From NCBI RefSeq assembly GCF_900100385.1, contig NZ_FNFC01000011.1:1-64000 (forward strand): a DNA stretch of 64,000 bases, read 5' to 3'. The notes below the pieces were generated by a model. It searched no databases. It was given only the letters and a program-made list of their open reading frames with translations, and was not told where the DNA came from. The DNA is from Halovenus aranensis (GTDB lineage Archaea > Halobacteriota > Halobacteria > Halobacteriales > Haloarculaceae). A program made the translations under genes and the position numbers. Below are positions 15,817 through 24,942 of this stretch, piece by piece (the stretch's first letter is position 1; each line of letters opens with the position of its first letter).

Positions 15817-16815
15817 ATGAGCGAGGACACGGACTCCGGAGAGACAGACGAAGAAGGGCTCACCTACGCCGAGACGGGCGTCGATATCGACGCGAGCGAG
15901 GCGGCGACGAGCGCGCTCATCGGCGCGGCCGGCGAGTTCGAGGGCGATTACGCGGGTCTGGTCGACATCGGCGACCAGTATCTCGCGCTGGCGACTGACG
16001 GCGTCGGCACGAAGCTCCTCGTCGCCGAGGCCGTCGACGACTACTCGACGATTGGCATCGACTGCATCGCGATGAACGCGAACGACCTCGTCGCACAGGG
16101 CGTCGAGCCGGTCGCGTTCGTCGACTATCTCGCGGTCGAACAGCCAGACGACGACACCGCAGAGGCCATCGGTGAAGGGCTCCGGCACGGAGCCGAGCAG
16201 GCGTCTGTCGCGCTGGTCGGCGGCGAGACGGCTGTCATGCCTGACGTTATCAAGGGTCTCGATATCGCCGGCGCGTGTGCCGGCCTCGCCCCGAAGGGAG
16301 CGCTGTTTCCCGGCGAGGCAGAACCAGGCGACGTCGTCGTCGGCTGGCCGTCCAGTGGCATCCACTCGAACGGGCTAACGCTGGCACGAGAGGCAATCAC
16401 CCGCGAGCACGCGTACACGGACCCGTTCCCGCCTGCGCCCGACCGGACAATAGCCGAGGAACTGCTCGAACCGACCCGGCTGTACACGGACCTAGTGGGA
16501 GCCCTCCGGAAAAACGAGACACACGCGGCCGCCCACGTGACCGGTGGGGGCTGGACGAACCTCACGCGGATGGGAGAGTTTCGCTACGAAATCACCGACC
16601 CCTTCGACGCGCAGCCGGTCTTCTCGTTTGTCCAACAGGAAGGTGGCGTCGACGACGAGGAGATGCACCGGACGTTCAACATGGGCACCGGATTCGTCGC
16701 GGCCATGCCCGAAGCCGACGCCGAGCGCGTCGTCGCGGCCACCGACGGCCGAATTATCGGCACTGTCACCGACGATACGAGCGGTGTCGACATCCGCGGC
16801 CTCCATATAGAGTGA
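15817..16815 (+). CDS. purM: Phosphoribosylformylglycinamidine cyclo-ligase (AIR synthetase)
   Basis: This enzyme closes the imidazole ring in purine synthesis, converting FGAM to AIR with ATP. The 332-residue chain has the PurM signatures: TYAETGVDIDASE at the start, ATDGVGTKLLVA, DCIAMNANDLVAQG, GGETAVMPDVI, a central G-W-P-S-S-G-I-H-S-N-G loop and AHVTGGGWTNL near the end. The ATG at 15817 gives the canonical N-terminus; an in-frame upstream extension is not needed. The other purine genes are not in the window. Confidence 0.96.
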   Translation: MSEDTDSGETDEEGLTYAETGVDIDASEAATSALIGAAGEFEGDYAGLVDIGDQYLALATDGVGTKLLVAEAVDDYSTIGIDCIAMNANDLVAQGVEPVAFVDYLAVEQPDDDTAEAIGEGLRHGAEQASVALVGGETAVMPDVIKGLDIAGACAGLAPKGALFPGEAEPGDVVVGWPSSGIHSNGLTLAREAITREHAYTDPFPPAPDRTIAEELLEPTRLYTDLVGALRKNETHAAAHVTGGGWTNLTRMGEFRYEITDPFDAQPVFSFVQQEGGVDDEEMHRTFNMGTGFVAAMPEADAERVVAATDGRIIGTVTDDTSGVDIRGLHIE

Positions 16816-16901
16816 ACAACGGTACCGACCCCCAATCGGTGCAAAGCAGATGCTTCTTGTACCGTGGCGTCCTGTAGCTACTGACGAACAGGTGAACTAG
16901 C

Positions 16902-17819
16902 GTGTTTGCTGCCCACGAAACCGGCCCGATTTCCCCGCCCGTCCGCGACAGCGTCGCTGCCCTCTCTCAGAGGCCGACTGTCGTCAGTATCAGCGATATC
17001 CACGGGTTCCTCGGTGAAGCGCGCAGTGCGCTTCTCACACTCACAGACCACCCGGAGTACGACCCCGTCGTCGAGTCAGACGCCGCGCGGCGACTCCACT
17101 GGGCCGGTGGTGATGAGTACGTCTTGGTGTTCAACGGCGACCTCATCGACCGCGGCCCACAGAGCCACCGGGTCGTCGAGATGGTCGACCGACTCGTCGA
17201 CGAGGCACCGCCCGGTCACGTCCGTGTCACTGTCGGCAACCACGAGATGGGCGTGTTGACGCCGGCGCTGTACGGCTGGTCGAACTGGTATGCGGGTACG
17301 CGCAGCGAGCGCGAGCGGCGGTCGTTCATCGAGCAGATTCGAGACGGTCACGTCGTCGCGGCCTACGAGGGCTACAACGTCACCTACGCACACGCCGGGC
17401 AGCCCGACCCCTACGAGGTGTCAACGGTGAACGAGACCCTCGTCGAGGGCGCAACCGCGCTCTTCGAAGGGCTCGGTGAGCCCGATGCAATCGACAGAGA
17501 GGCCGCCATCGTCGACGAGTACCCACAGGTGTTCGGCTACGGCAACGAGAGCAGTCGCGGCCCGGGTGCCGGTATCACCTGGCTCGATTTCGAACACATG
17601 CCCGAGGACGCACCGCCACAGGTCGTCGGACACAGCCGGCAGGACGCGCCGACCCGGCGCGGAAACGTCCTCTGTGAGAACGTCATCCGGGAGAACCGCC
17701 GGAGTGACGGCGGCGAGGCCGTCGTCGTCGAGACGCCGGACTCGATACGCGCCGTTGGCAGGACACCAGACGGCGGCGTCGACGAACACGTCTTCTCGTT
17801 GCCCGTACTCCGGGAGTAA
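16902..17819 (+). CDS. Calcineurin-like metallophosphoesterase
   Basis: The 305-residue protein shows the five-block metallophosphoesterase motif: SDIHG (near residue 31), GDLIDRG (near 80), GNHEMG (near 111), AHAG (near 164) and VGHSRQDAP (near 240). The layout resembles PPP-type phosphatases such as diadenosine tetraphosphatase or bacterial Ser/Thr phosphatase. The start is a GTG at 16902; no closer ATG exists. It follows purM by 86 bp and is convergent with the HTH-CBS gene. The substrate cannot be told from sequence. Confidence 0.85.
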   Translation: MFAAHETGPISPPVRDSVAALSQRPTVVSISDIHGFLGEARSALLTLTDHPEYDPVVESDAARRLHWAGGDEYVLVFNGDLIDRGPQSHRVVEMVDRLVDEAPPGHVRVTVGNHEMGVLTPALYGWSNWYAGTRSERERRSFIEQIRDGHVVAAYEGYNVTYAHAGQPDPYEVSTVNETLVEGATALFEGLGEPDAIDREAAIVDEYPQVFGYGNESSRGPGAGITWLDFEHMPEDAPPQVVGHSRQDAPTRRGNVLCENVIRENRRSDGGEAVVVETPDSIRAVGRTPDGGVDEHVFSLPVLRE

Positions 17820-17822
17820 GTA

Positions 17823-18365
17823 TCAGGAGAGTTGGCGAGCGATATCCGCCTCGGTGATGATACCGACCGTCTCACCGCCCTCGACGACGAGCACAGCGTC
17901 GTTGTGGTCGAGATGGGCGTCGACCGTATCGAGCAGGGCGTCGGGCTCGACGGTACTTATCGACTCGTGCATCACCTCGGCTACCGGTAGCTCGCCGACG
18001 TTTTCGACAGAGCGCTGACGGATATCAGACATCCCTATCAAGCCCTCTGGGGTTCCCTCGCGGACCACGGGGACCTGTGAGAAGCCGCGCTCGTTCATCA
18101 GCTGCGTGGTCTCGTGAACGCTCTCGTCGGGCGCGACACTCGTCACCGGTGTGTGCATCAGGTCACGAGCTCGAAGCAGACTTCCCTCTACCTCTTCCAG
18201 TGCATTGACGATACGTCTGAGCGTCGAGAGTCGCGGGTCGACATCGCCGCCCTCGATGCGAGCGATAAGTGGCTGTGACACCTCTGCGTTTTCGGCCAGT
18301 TCGCTCTGGGTCAGCCCGAGTTCGAGCCGACGCTCGCGCAACTCTTCCGGCGTCGGAAGCTCCAT
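17823..18365 (-). CDS. HTH (XRE-type) regulator with paired CBS domains
   Basis: The 180-residue protein starts with a Cro/XRE helix-turn-helix (RERRLELGLTQSELAENAEVS, residues 9-60). Two CBS motifs follow (ARDLMHTPVTSVAPDESV and LPVAEVMHESISTVEPDALL), which usually bind adenine nucleotides. It is therefore a likely transcription regulator that senses energy or nucleotide state. Its promoter carries a perfect inverted repeat around the predicted transcription start (18366-18385), so self-regulation is plausible. The domain order is common in haloarchaea; the targets are unknown. Confidence 0.9.
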   Translation of the reverse strand: MELPTPEELRERRLELGLTQSELAENAEVSQPLIARIEGGDVDPRLSTLRRIVNALEEVEGSLLRARDLMHTPVTSVAPDESVHETTQLMNERGFSQVPVVREGTPEGLIGMSDIRQRSVENVGELPVAEVMHESISTVEPDALLDTVDAHLDHNDAVLVVEGGETVGIITEADIARQLS

Positions 18366-18385
18366 ACTCCGTGATAACTTGGAGT
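18366..18385 (-). promoter_or_regulatory. Inverted repeat at the start of the HTH-CBS gene (operator candidate)
   Basis: ACTCC and GGAGT form a perfect inverted repeat with a ten-base spacer. It lies between the TATA box and the ATG, over the predicted transcription start. The position suits a repressor site for the protein's own HTH domain. Confidence 0.45.
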
Positions 18386-18396
18386 AATATATAAAG
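18385..18396 (-). promoter_or_regulatory. TATA box of the HTH-CBS gene
   Basis: On the minus strand this reads CTTTATATATTA, centred about 26 nt before the ATG at 18365. A leaderless mRNA is predicted. Confidence 0.65.
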
Positions 18397-18416
18397 CTAT
18401 CGGCTGTCGGTCCGTT

Positions 18417-18779
18417 TCAGGCCGACTCCTCGTCTTCGTCCTCGATTTCGAAGGTGTTGACCACCTTCAGCGGGACATCCCGCAACGCGCCGCCGATGTC
18501 GCTTTTCGCGATGCGCTGTGCGTGTTCGTCGCTTTCGGCGTTGAACACTTTCATTTCGAGCATGAGACCGACCAGCGAGGTGTCGGCGGCGATAAACGCC
18601 GAGTCGAAGGGTTCGCCACAGGCCGGACACTCGGTGAAGCCGACCTCGACTTCAACGTAGTCCATATCCTCCTGATTGAGCCGTTTCCCCGCTTCGCTCA
18701 CCGCCACACCGATGGCGTCGTCGATGTCGTCGACATCGTGAACCAGCCAAGCCGCTTCCAACACAACACGATAGTTCAT
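18417..18779 (-). CDS. DUF555 / UPF0212 family protein
   Basis: The 120-residue protein starts at the ATG at 18779 ([13 protein letters not shown]); the longer frame adds seven poor residues. It has the conserved archaeal pattern of UPF0212: a [12 protein letters not shown] zinc-type CxxC with a preceding acidic helix, then [20 protein letters not shown] and an acidic tail. The family is widespread in archaea and uncharacterised. It lies upstream of the HTH-CBS gene on the same strand with 51 bp between; that gene has its own promoter. Confidence 0.88.
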   Translation of the reverse strand: MNYRVVLEAAWLVHDVDDIDDAIGVAVSEAGKRLNQEDMDYVEVEVGFTECPACGEPFDSAFIAADTSLVGLMLEMKVFNAESDEHAQRIAKSDIGGALRDVPLKVVNTFEIEDEDEESA

Positions 18780-19066
18780 ATTACAACTATATCGGGGCAC
18801 ATACTCGTCCTTTTTGATTTCGGTCGCTCACGCGAACGGGCGCACGTCACGGCTACTATTTGCATAACTTATGACGAATTGGCACCACTCCAAGCACGTC
18901 TATACCTGCATACCGACACGAAGGCCCATACGCCGCCCGTTTCACGTCGAGTTAGAGAAAACCCCAATACGTGAGCGGGGTCAGTCGATTTTGTGCATGA
19001 ACAATCGTCGGCTATTTTGCCCCAAAGTATATACGTGTGAAATCGCTGGTTGTCGAGTACATCACG

Positions 19067-19243
19067 ATGGAACGTCTGTACCACGCTACGCTGTTTGCCC
19101 TGTACCAGGTGACGCTGCTGTGCGGTATCGCGCTATTGCCACTCGCGTTGCTCACTCGGCGGGTTGGCGTCCGGCTGCCGGTCGACCGTGCAGTCCTCGG
19201 CATCAAGGAGGCATACGAGATGCGTCGCAGTACAGGCAACTGA
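19067..19243 (+). CDS. Small single-pass membrane protein
   Basis: The 58-residue product (MERLYHATLFALYQV...) has one strong membrane helix at about residues 8-32, followed by a basic then mixed tail (RVGVRLPVDRAVLGIKEAYEM). A TATA-like element GTATATAC at about 19027-19034 lies the right distance upstream for a short leader before the ATG at 19067. The in-frame start at 19037 is less likely. It ends 67 bp before psmB. I recognise no family; the hydrophobic pattern and promoter argue that it is real. Confidence 0.6.
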   Translation: MERLYHATLFALYQVTLLCGIALLPLALLTRRVGVRLPVDRAVLGIKEAYEMRRSTGN

Positions 19244-19279
19244 CCGCCCGGTTCCAGTCGCATTTTCCCGAACGAGAAC

Positions 19280-19287
19280 CTTATTAC
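19280..19287 (+). promoter_or_regulatory. TATA box of psmB
   Basis: CTTATTAC is centred about 27 nt before the psmB ATG at 19311, predicting a leaderless mRNA. Confidence 0.5.
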
Positions 19288-19310
19288 GTGACCGGCCGTT
19301 ATCACGGGAT

Positions 19311-20036
19311 ATGCAGGACAACTCGTTCGGTTCGAACATCGAACCCCACCAGCACCAGGCCGGTCGCTACGGGACCGACCCGTACGAGCCGGAACTCGGA
19401 ACGCTCCCCAACGGCGAGCGCGACGAGGAGGCGGTCAACAAGACCGGTACGACGACAATCGGCATCTCGACTGAGGACGGCGTCGTCATCGCCACAGACA
19501 TGCGCGCCAGCCTCGGCGGCCGATTCGTCTCGAACAAGAACGTCCAGAAGGTCGAACAGATCCACCCGACGGCCGCCCTGACGCTGGTCGGAAGCGTCGG
19601 CGGTGCTCAGTCGTTCATCCGAACGCTGCGCTCAGAAGTAAAGCTCTACGAAGCGCGTCGCGGCGAACACATGAGCATGCAGGCGCTCTCGACGCTCGCG
19701 GGCAACTTCGCCCGCGGCGGTCCGTTCCTGGCTATCAATCCCATCCTCGGCGGCGTCGACGACGAGGGCAGTCACGTCTACAGCATCGACCCGGCCGGTG
19801 GCGTCATGAAAGACGATTACACGATTACCGGCTCCGGGCTCACCGTCGCATACGGGACCCTCGAAGACCGCTACGAGCCCGACATGTCCATCGAGGAGGC
19901 ACAGAAAGCGGCCGGCGCAGGCATCAAAGCGGCCGCCGAGCGTGACACCGGCTCCGGCAACGGTATCTACGTGGCGACGGTCACCTCTGACGGCGTCGAC
20001 ATCGCCGACTACGGACTCGACGAACTCGACGTCTAA
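19311..20036 (+). CDS. psmB: Proteasome beta subunit (20S core, N-terminal Thr hydrolase)
   Basis: The ATG at 19311 (MQDNSFGSNIEPHQHQ) fits the promoter and yields 241 residues. A 46-residue propeptide ends at V-N-K-T-G, and autocleavage before T-T-T-I-G exposes the catalytic Thr47. The conserved Asp (VIATDMRAS), Lys/Arg region (GGRFVSNKNVQKVEQI) and GSGL...YG segment of beta subunits follow. It forms the proteolytic inner rings of the 20S proteasome with alpha subunits encoded elsewhere. The long propeptide is typical of haloarchaea. Confidence 0.96.
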   Translation: MQDNSFGSNIEPHQHQAGRYGTDPYEPELGTLPNGERDEEAVNKTGTTTIGISTEDGVVIATDMRASLGGRFVSNKNVQKVEQIHPTAALTLVGSVGGAQSFIRTLRSEVKLYEARRGEHMSMQALSTLAGNFARGGPFLAINPILGGVDDEGSHVYSIDPAGGVMKDDYTITGSGLTVAYGTLEDRYEPDMSIEEAQKAAGAGIKAAAERDTGSGNGIYVATVTSDGVDIADYGLDELDV

Positions 20037-20107
20037 TCGGGCTTGCGCTTTTCAGTTTCTCATCGTCCGGCCAGCGACAGCATCACGTTTAGGTCGTTCC
20101 GGCCGTT

Positions 20108-20431
20108 ATGTCGGGTATGGAGTGGCTGCTAGTTAGCATCCTCGTGGGCTTTCCGGTACTCGCGTTGCTCGGTGCCGGCTGGTACGTCTACCGAGATGCG
20201 CCGAAACACGGCATGAGTCCGCGTAAGTGGGCGGCGCTGGCGGCGCTGGTCCCGTTTTTCGGCTTTTTCGCATACATATTCGAGCGCGACGACCGAACGA
20301 CAGACGCCAGGGACCGCGAGGAGATGTTCGTCGACGGGCCGTTTCAGATTCACAAGTCCCGGGCCGACGACACGCCGCTGGCACGTTCACCGGAGGAAGA
20401 TATCGACGACGAGTGGGACGACGATAGTTAG
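20108..20431 (+). CDS. Small membrane protein with two hydrophobic segments
   Basis: The 107-residue protein has two hydrophobic helices (about residues 5-27 and 42-60). Between them is YVYRDAPKHGMSPRKWA, a pattern seen in many small haloarchaeal membrane proteins and in PLDc_N-like N-termini. The tail is long, charged and acidic (ending E-E-D-I-D-D-E-W). ATG codons at 20108 and 20117 are both possible. It is convergent with the response-regulator/kinase gene. Function unknown. Confidence 0.68.
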   Translation: MSGMEWLLVSILVGFPVLALLGAGWYVYRDAPKHGMSPRKWAALAALVPFFGFFAYIFERDDRTTDARDREEMFVDGPFQIHKSRADDTPLARSPEEDIDDEWDDDS

Positions 20432-20432
20432 C

Positions 20433-21506
20433 TCACGCCTCGAGGAGTTCGAGCGTGATGACCGTCCCTCTGGGGTCGTTATCAGCAACCGAGATACTCC
20501 CGCCGTAACCGCTCACCATCGTCCGGACAAAATGGAGCCCGAAGCCACTGGACTCCTCTGTCTGTTGGTCCCGGCCACAGAGGTAGTCACGCTCGGTTTC
20601 GGGAAGTCCCGGTCCGTTGTCGCGGATATCGACGCGGACGGTGCCGCCGTCTGCAGTCACTTCGACTGAAACCCGTGGTTCGTCGGCATCGTTGTGTTCG
20701 ACGGCGTTGGTGAGGAGGTTGTGGATGACCTCCGTGAGCATCTCGTCAGCCTGGACCAACAGACCGAACGGGACCGAGGTGTCGATGGTTACGCCTTCGT
20801 CCATCCCTTCGACAGTGTCGACCTGGTCGGCAATCACCCCAGAGATGTCGACTGATTCGAGGTCGCGCTGTTCGCCGCGGGTAATTCCCTGAATCATCCC
20901 CTGAACCTTCGCAGTCAGGTCCGCGATGTTGTCACTCCAGTCGAGAATGGTGTCGGCACGGTCGGCGTGTTCGCCGGTCAGTTCTGCTTCGAGCAGCGAG
21001 GCGTTTCGCCCGATAACGTCGATGCCGTTGTTGACGTCGTGGCGGAGGATACCACTGAAAAACTCGAGCTGTTCGGTCCGGCGACGGAGCGCCTGCTCTT
21101 GACGGTGGCGCTCGACGGCGTACCGCAGCGAGCGCCACAGCCGCCGGGAGTCGACCTCGTCTTTCGGGAGGTAGTCCTGTGCGCCGTGCTGAATGGCCGC
21201 GAGCGCCGTCTCGGTGTCGTCGAGTCCCGTCAACACCACAATCGGCGTCGCATCCACCGCGTCATCGACCCGTTCGAGCGTCTCGATGCCGCTCGATTCC
21301 GGCAGTCCGAGGTCGAGAAAGAGCAGCGAATAGGTCCCCTCGTCGAGGGCTTCTAGGCCGGCTTCGAGCGACTCGACGTGGGTGAGTTCGACCGCCTCGG
21401 CGAACGCCTGGGCCGACTCTCCGCGGAGGTGGTGTTCGATGAGCCGCGCGTCTCCCGGGTTGTCTTCGATGAGTAACACTTCGAGCGTCTCGGTGTCGTC
21501 TGTCAT
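20433..21506 (-). CDS. Hybrid response regulator-histidine kinase (receiver first)
   Basis: This 357-residue soluble protein has a complete receiver domain at the N-terminus: LLIEDNPGDARL, phospho-Asp65 in LLFLDLGLP, and Lys115. A histidine-kinase module follows: H156 in GILRHDVNN, N-box NLLTNAVEHN near 263-272, G1 DNGPGLP and G2 SGFGLHFV. The receiver can thus control its own kinase. It has no membrane helix. It is followed on the same strand by nothing, and directly preceded by a stand-alone receiver gene one base away, so the two form an operon. Confidence 0.92.
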   Translation of the reverse strand: MTDDTETLEVLLIEDNPGDARLIEHHLRGESAQAFAEAVELTHVESLEAGLEALDEGTYSLLFLDLGLPESSGIETLERVDDAVDATPIVVLTGLDDTETALAAIQHGAQDYLPKDEVDSRRLWRSLRYAVERHRQEQALRRRTEQLEFFSGILRHDVNNGIDVIGRNASLLEAELTGEHADRADTILDWSDNIADLTAKVQGMIQGITRGEQRDLESVDISGVIADQVDTVEGMDEGVTIDTSVPFGLLVQADEMLTEVIHNLLTNAVEHNDADEPRVSVEVTADGGTVRVDIRDNGPGLPETERDYLCGRDQQTEESSGFGLHFVRTMVSGYGGSISVADNDPRGTVITLELLEA

Positions 21507-21507
21507 C

Positions 21508-21951
21508 TCACTTCGGTGGCATCTTGACGACCTTGAACCAGAAGTCCTCGAGCCGATTGACGATATCGACGAAGCCGTCGAAGTCGACCGGCTTCGTGAG
21601 ATAGGCGTTCGCGCTTAGCTCGTAGGATTTGACCACGTCCTCCTCTGCGTCCGAACTGGTCAAGACGACCACCGGAATGCGCCGCAGCTCCGGGTCGTCG
21701 TCCATCTCCGCGAGCACGTCTCTCCCGTCTTTTTTCGGCATGTTCAGGTCTAACAGAAACAGGTCCGGCATCGGCGCGTCGCTGTATTCTCCCTCCTGTT
21801 CGAGGAATTTCATCGCCTCGACGCCGTTCTCGACGGCGTGGAGATTATTGAGTATGTCCCCGTGTTCGAGCGCTTTCTCCGTGAGTTTCACGTCGCCGGG
21901 GTTGTCCTCGGCGAGCAGTATTTCGATTGGTTTCCCTTCCTCTGGGGACAT
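21508..21951 (-). CDS. Stand-alone response regulator (Rcp1-like receiver)
   Basis: The start is the ATG at 21951 ([10 protein letters not shown]); the longer open frame upstream is not coding-like and overlaps the divergent kinase. The 147-residue protein is a single receiver domain with the acidic pair in LLAEDNPGD, phospho-Asp68 in LFLLDLNMP and Lys120 in YLTKPVDF. The insertion around the D-N-P-G-D loop and the end D-F-W-F-K-V are typical of Rcp1-like regulators that serve phytochrome-type kinases. It is likely to be phosphorylated by one of the two adjacent kinases. Confidence 0.92.
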   Translation of the reverse strand: MSPEEGKPIEILLAEDNPGDVKLTEKALEHGDILNNLHAVENGVEAMKFLEQEGEYSDAPMPDLFLLDLNMPKKDGRDVLAEMDDDPELRRIPVVVLTSSDAEEDVVKSYELSANAYLTKPVDFDGFVDIVNRLEDFWFKVVKMPPK

Positions 21952-22055
21952 TGTACTTTCTGCTGATTGTGAATATGGCTTCTTAATATTTTCTGTCGGT
22001 ATTAGAATGTTTTGTGGCGTGTCACTTATATGCACACCAGCACATCGGGTGAGAT

Positions 22056-23546
22056 ATGTCGCTGGACGAGACAGGACGCCAGACGTTGCCGGGAGCCGAG
22101 CGGAGTCACCTCGCGCTGGCCGTCGCGCTCGCAGCCGCGCTGGCTGCGGTCGTCGTGTTCGATGTCTACGAGGATGCAACCCAACAGGGTGAAGCGCTGT
22201 GGCTGACGCTGCTCGAAAACAGCGTCCCGCTCGCGTTGCTGGTGGTATTTGTCGGCTTCAGTTACTGGCTGTATCACAACAGAGAGCGGCAGTATCTGGC
22301 CCTCGTGTTGCGGTGGGCCGTTTTCGGGCTGATTGGAATCATGTTCATTCTCCTGTGGGTAATCGGCTCCCAGAGCTACCAGGAGACGTTCAAACCGGTG
22401 ATTATGGGTGCCCACACGGCTATCGGCGGGACGGTCGCCGGTGCCGGCATCGGCTACGTCTCGGCGCGCCTCCACCAGTCTCGTGACGAGATAGCGACCG
22501 AGAGAGACCGCTGGGAGTCGCTATTTGAGAACGACCCCGCCGGAATTGCCGACCTCCGATACGACGGTGGTGAACTCACCATCGAGCGGGCAAACGAGGA
22601 GTTCCGTGACCTGTTCGTCGACGACTCGGCGGAGGGAGAAGCTCTCGTAGCCGTCGTCGACCACGACGACGAGGCCGTCGAGGACGCGATCGGCAAGGCA
22701 ATCCGGGAGCGAGAGGTGTACAGCACGGCGGTCGTGTCGAGGGTCGGTGACAGTCGACTGTTCCTCAAGCTCCGGGTCGTGCCGTACGGCATCGGGACCG
22801 ACGCCCGGCGTGCTTTCGCCATCTACACTGATGTCACCGAGCTGCGCCAGACACAGGAGCAACTCGAAGCACAGATGGAACAACTCGCCGAGTCGAACGA
22901 CCGCCTCCAGCAGTTCGCCTACATCGCCTCACACGACCTTCAGGAGCCACTCCGGATGGTCTCCAGTTACATGAGCCTGCTCGAAGACGAGTACAGAGAC
23001 GAGCTCGACGAGGAGGCCAAGGAGTACATCGACTTCGCGGCAAACGGTGCCGACCGGATGCAGAAGATGGTCGACGAACTGCTCGCGTACTCCCGTGTCG
23101 AGACCGAGGGAAAGGAATTCACCGAAGCCGATGCGACGGCGGTACTCGAAGAGACGCGACAGAGCCTCGAACTCCGCATCGAGGAGGTCGACGCGACGGT
23201 TACCGCGGCGGAGCTGCCGACCGTCGAGGCGGACCGGAATCAACTCGGACAGGTCTTCCAGAACCTCATCGAGAACGCAATCGACCACGTCGACCAGCCG
23301 ACAATCCACATCGACTGTGAGGAGCGCGACAACGAGGTCGTCTTCTCGGTCAGCGACGACGGTCCCGGCATCCCGGAGTCACAACAGGACCGAATCTTCG
23401 ACCTCTTCGAGCGCGGCCACCGCGACGGCGACGGGACAGGCATGGGACTCGCAATCTGTGACCGCATCCTCTCGCGACACGGCGGCAACATCTGGGTAGA
23501 ATCGGCCGACGACGGAACAACGTTCTATTTTTCGGTGCCCAGGTGA
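22056..23546 (+). CDS. Membrane sensor histidine kinase with PAS domain
   Basis: The 496-residue protein has four membrane helices in residues 18-150 and then a PAS domain beginning [17 protein letters not shown] short coiled coil ([19 protein letters not shown]) leads to the dimerisation helix with H293 in [16 protein letters not shown]. The ATP-binding domain has N-box [11 protein letters not shown]1 DDGPGIPES and G2 [13 protein letters not shown]. The H-box resembles phytochrome-like kinases (HDLQEPLR), matching the Rcp1-like regulator transcribed divergently 104 bp away. The signal sensed is unknown. Confidence 0.93.
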   Translation: MSLDETGRQTLPGAERSHLALAVALAAALAAVVVFDVYEDATQQGEALWLTLLENSVPLALLVVFVGFSYWLYHNRERQYLALVLRWAVFGLIGIMFILLWVIGSQSYQETFKPVIMGAHTAIGGTVAGAGIGYVSARLHQSRDEIATERDRWESLFENDPAGIADLRYDGGELTIERANEEFRDLFVDDSAEGEALVAVVDHDDEAVEDAIGKAIREREVYSTAVVSRVGDSRLFLKLRVVPYGIGTDARRAFAIYTDVTELRQTQEQLEAQMEQLAESNDRLQQFAYIASHDLQEPLRMVSSYMSLLEDEYRDELDEEAKEYIDFAANGADRMQKMVDELLAYSRVETEGKEFTEADATAVLEETRQSLELRIEEVDATVTAAELPTVEADRNQLGQVFQNLIENAIDHVDQPTIHIDCEERDNEVVFSVSDDGPGIPESQQDRIFDLFERGHRDGDGTGMGLAICDRILSRHGGNIWVESADDGTTFYFSVPR

Positions 23547-23587
23547 GAACGGAGTGATTTAACAGCGCGCGGTCGCTGTGTCCGACA

Positions 23588-24268
23588 ATGAGCGTCCAAC
23601 AGGAGTTCGACCAGTGGGCCAAGGCAGGGAAAGACAGAGGAATGGAAGAGCGACACTGGCACACTGCCAAGCACGCGCTCGCGCGGATGCCAGTCGAACC
23701 CGGCGACACGGTGCTTGACCTCGGCACGGGGTCGGGATACGCCCTGCGTGCGCTCCGGGACACCCGCGAGGCCGGGCCATGTCTTGGCCTCGATGGCTCT
23801 ATCGAGATGGTCAACAACGCCCGTGAGTACACCGACGACGAGAACGTCGGGTTCGTCGGCGGCGACTTCCACCATCTGCCACTGGCCGAGGATGCCGTCG
23901 ACCACGTCTGGTCGATGGAGGCATTTTACTACAGCCAGCGGCCAGTCGAGGTGTTAGAAGAGATTCGGCGCGTGCTCCGCTCTGGGGGAACCTTCTACTG
24001 TGCCGTGAACTTCTTCGAGGAGTCGATACACACCCACGAGTGGCAAGAGCGTATCGACATCGACATGCAGCTATGGAGCCGCGAACAGTACCGCGAGGCG
24101 TTCCGTGAGGCGGGACTGGTCGTCGCAGCACAGGATACCATCCCGGACCGCGAGATAGAGATTCCACCTGCCGACGCGTTTCCGACAGAGAACTGGGAGA
24201 GTCGCGAGGCGATGGTCGACCGATATCGCACCCAGGGCACGCTGCTGACTGTCGGTGTCGCGCCCTAA
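23588..24268 (+). CDS. Class I SAM-dependent methyltransferase
   Basis: The 226-residue protein has motif I VLDLGTGSGYALRAL (near residue 41), the acidic end of strand 2 (GLDGSIEMVNNAREY), motif II region FVGGDFHHLPLAEDAVDHVWSM and motif III RRVLRSGGTFYCAVNFF. This is the UbiE-like pattern of a small-molecule methyltransferase. The substrate is not identifiable. It begins 41 bp after the histidine-kinase stop on the same strand, so co-transcription is possible, and it is convergent with the CtaA-like gene. Confidence 0.88.
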   Translation: MSVQQEFDQWAKAGKDRGMEERHWHTAKHALARMPVEPGDTVLDLGTGSGYALRALRDTREAGPCLGLDGSIEMVNNAREYTDDENVGFVGGDFHHLPLAEDAVDHVWSMEAFYYSQRPVEVLEEIRRVLRSGGTFYCAVNFFEESIHTHEWQERIDIDMQLWSREQYREAFREAGLVVAAQDTIPDREIEIPPADAFPTENWESREAMVDRYRTQGTLLTVGVAP

Positions 24269-24282
24269 AGGAAGGCACCGGG

Positions 24283-24768
24283 TTAGTCGTCCGCGTGTTG
24301 CATGTTCGGAGTCGAGGAGTGCTGGCCCGAACCGATGTTAGCCGTGACGTAGGCGACGGTCGTCGCGACGACCAGCGACCCGAAGATTGCCTGCGCGGCG
24401 AACTGGTGCATCATCGACGCTGTGACGCCGAAGTTGAGCACGGTGTTCGCCCCGAAGAAAATCTGGACGGGGAGCATCACGACCGCAAGACCGGTCGTGT
24501 ATCTGAGCGACTTGCCGCGGTTGCGCCGCCACGCCATGATTGCCGCGCCGAGAATCATGAACCCGACGACGAACGCGACCAGACGGTGGAACCATTCGAC
24601 GAAACTCGGCCAGTTCGCCGGAAACAGCCCCATCCAGCCGTCACAGAGCGGCCAGCGCGCTTCACACGACAGGCCCGCGCCGATTTTGCCTGTGTACACG
24701 CCCAGCAGTATCAGGAAGAAGGTTCCAGCGGTCGTGGTCGCCAGGTAGTGTCGAAGGGGTACGCGCAT
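24283..24768 (-). CDS. ctaA: Half-size CtaA/COX15-like heme A synthase
   Basis: The ATG at 24768 (MRVPLRHYLATTTAG) gives 161 residues with four membrane helices. Helix 2 has the conserved His in EWFHRLVAFVVGF and helix 4 has MMHQFAAQAIFG, a matching pair of candidate heme ligands. The loop after helix 1 has a Cys pair (LSCEARWPLC), as in many CtaA proteins. Most bacterial CtaA enzymes have eight helices from a duplication. A four-helix, 161-residue form is known from Aeropyrum pernix and works as a compact heme A synthase. Start and family are fairly sure; activity is inferred. Confidence 0.8.
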   Translation of the reverse strand: MRVPLRHYLATTTAGTFFLILLGVYTGKIGAGLSCEARWPLCDGWMGLFPANWPSFVEWFHRLVAFVVGFMILGAAIMAWRRNRGKSLRYTTGLAVVMLPVQIFFGANTVLNFGVTASMMHQFAAQAIFGSLVVATTVAYVTANIGSGQHSSTPNMQHADD

Positions 24769-24942
24769 ACGTGGGTTTTGGTGTGCATCTATTTCAAAGC
24801 CTTCATTCTTCCCGCTGGCTGAGAAGCCAGGCCTCGTCGATAGTCCCCGGTTGGCTCCGTTCTGGCGGCGGAGACCAGAATTCGACAGTTGACGAACGAG
24901 TATTCGATGCACTTTTTGTCACAGCCTCGGTGGCTTCCGAGC

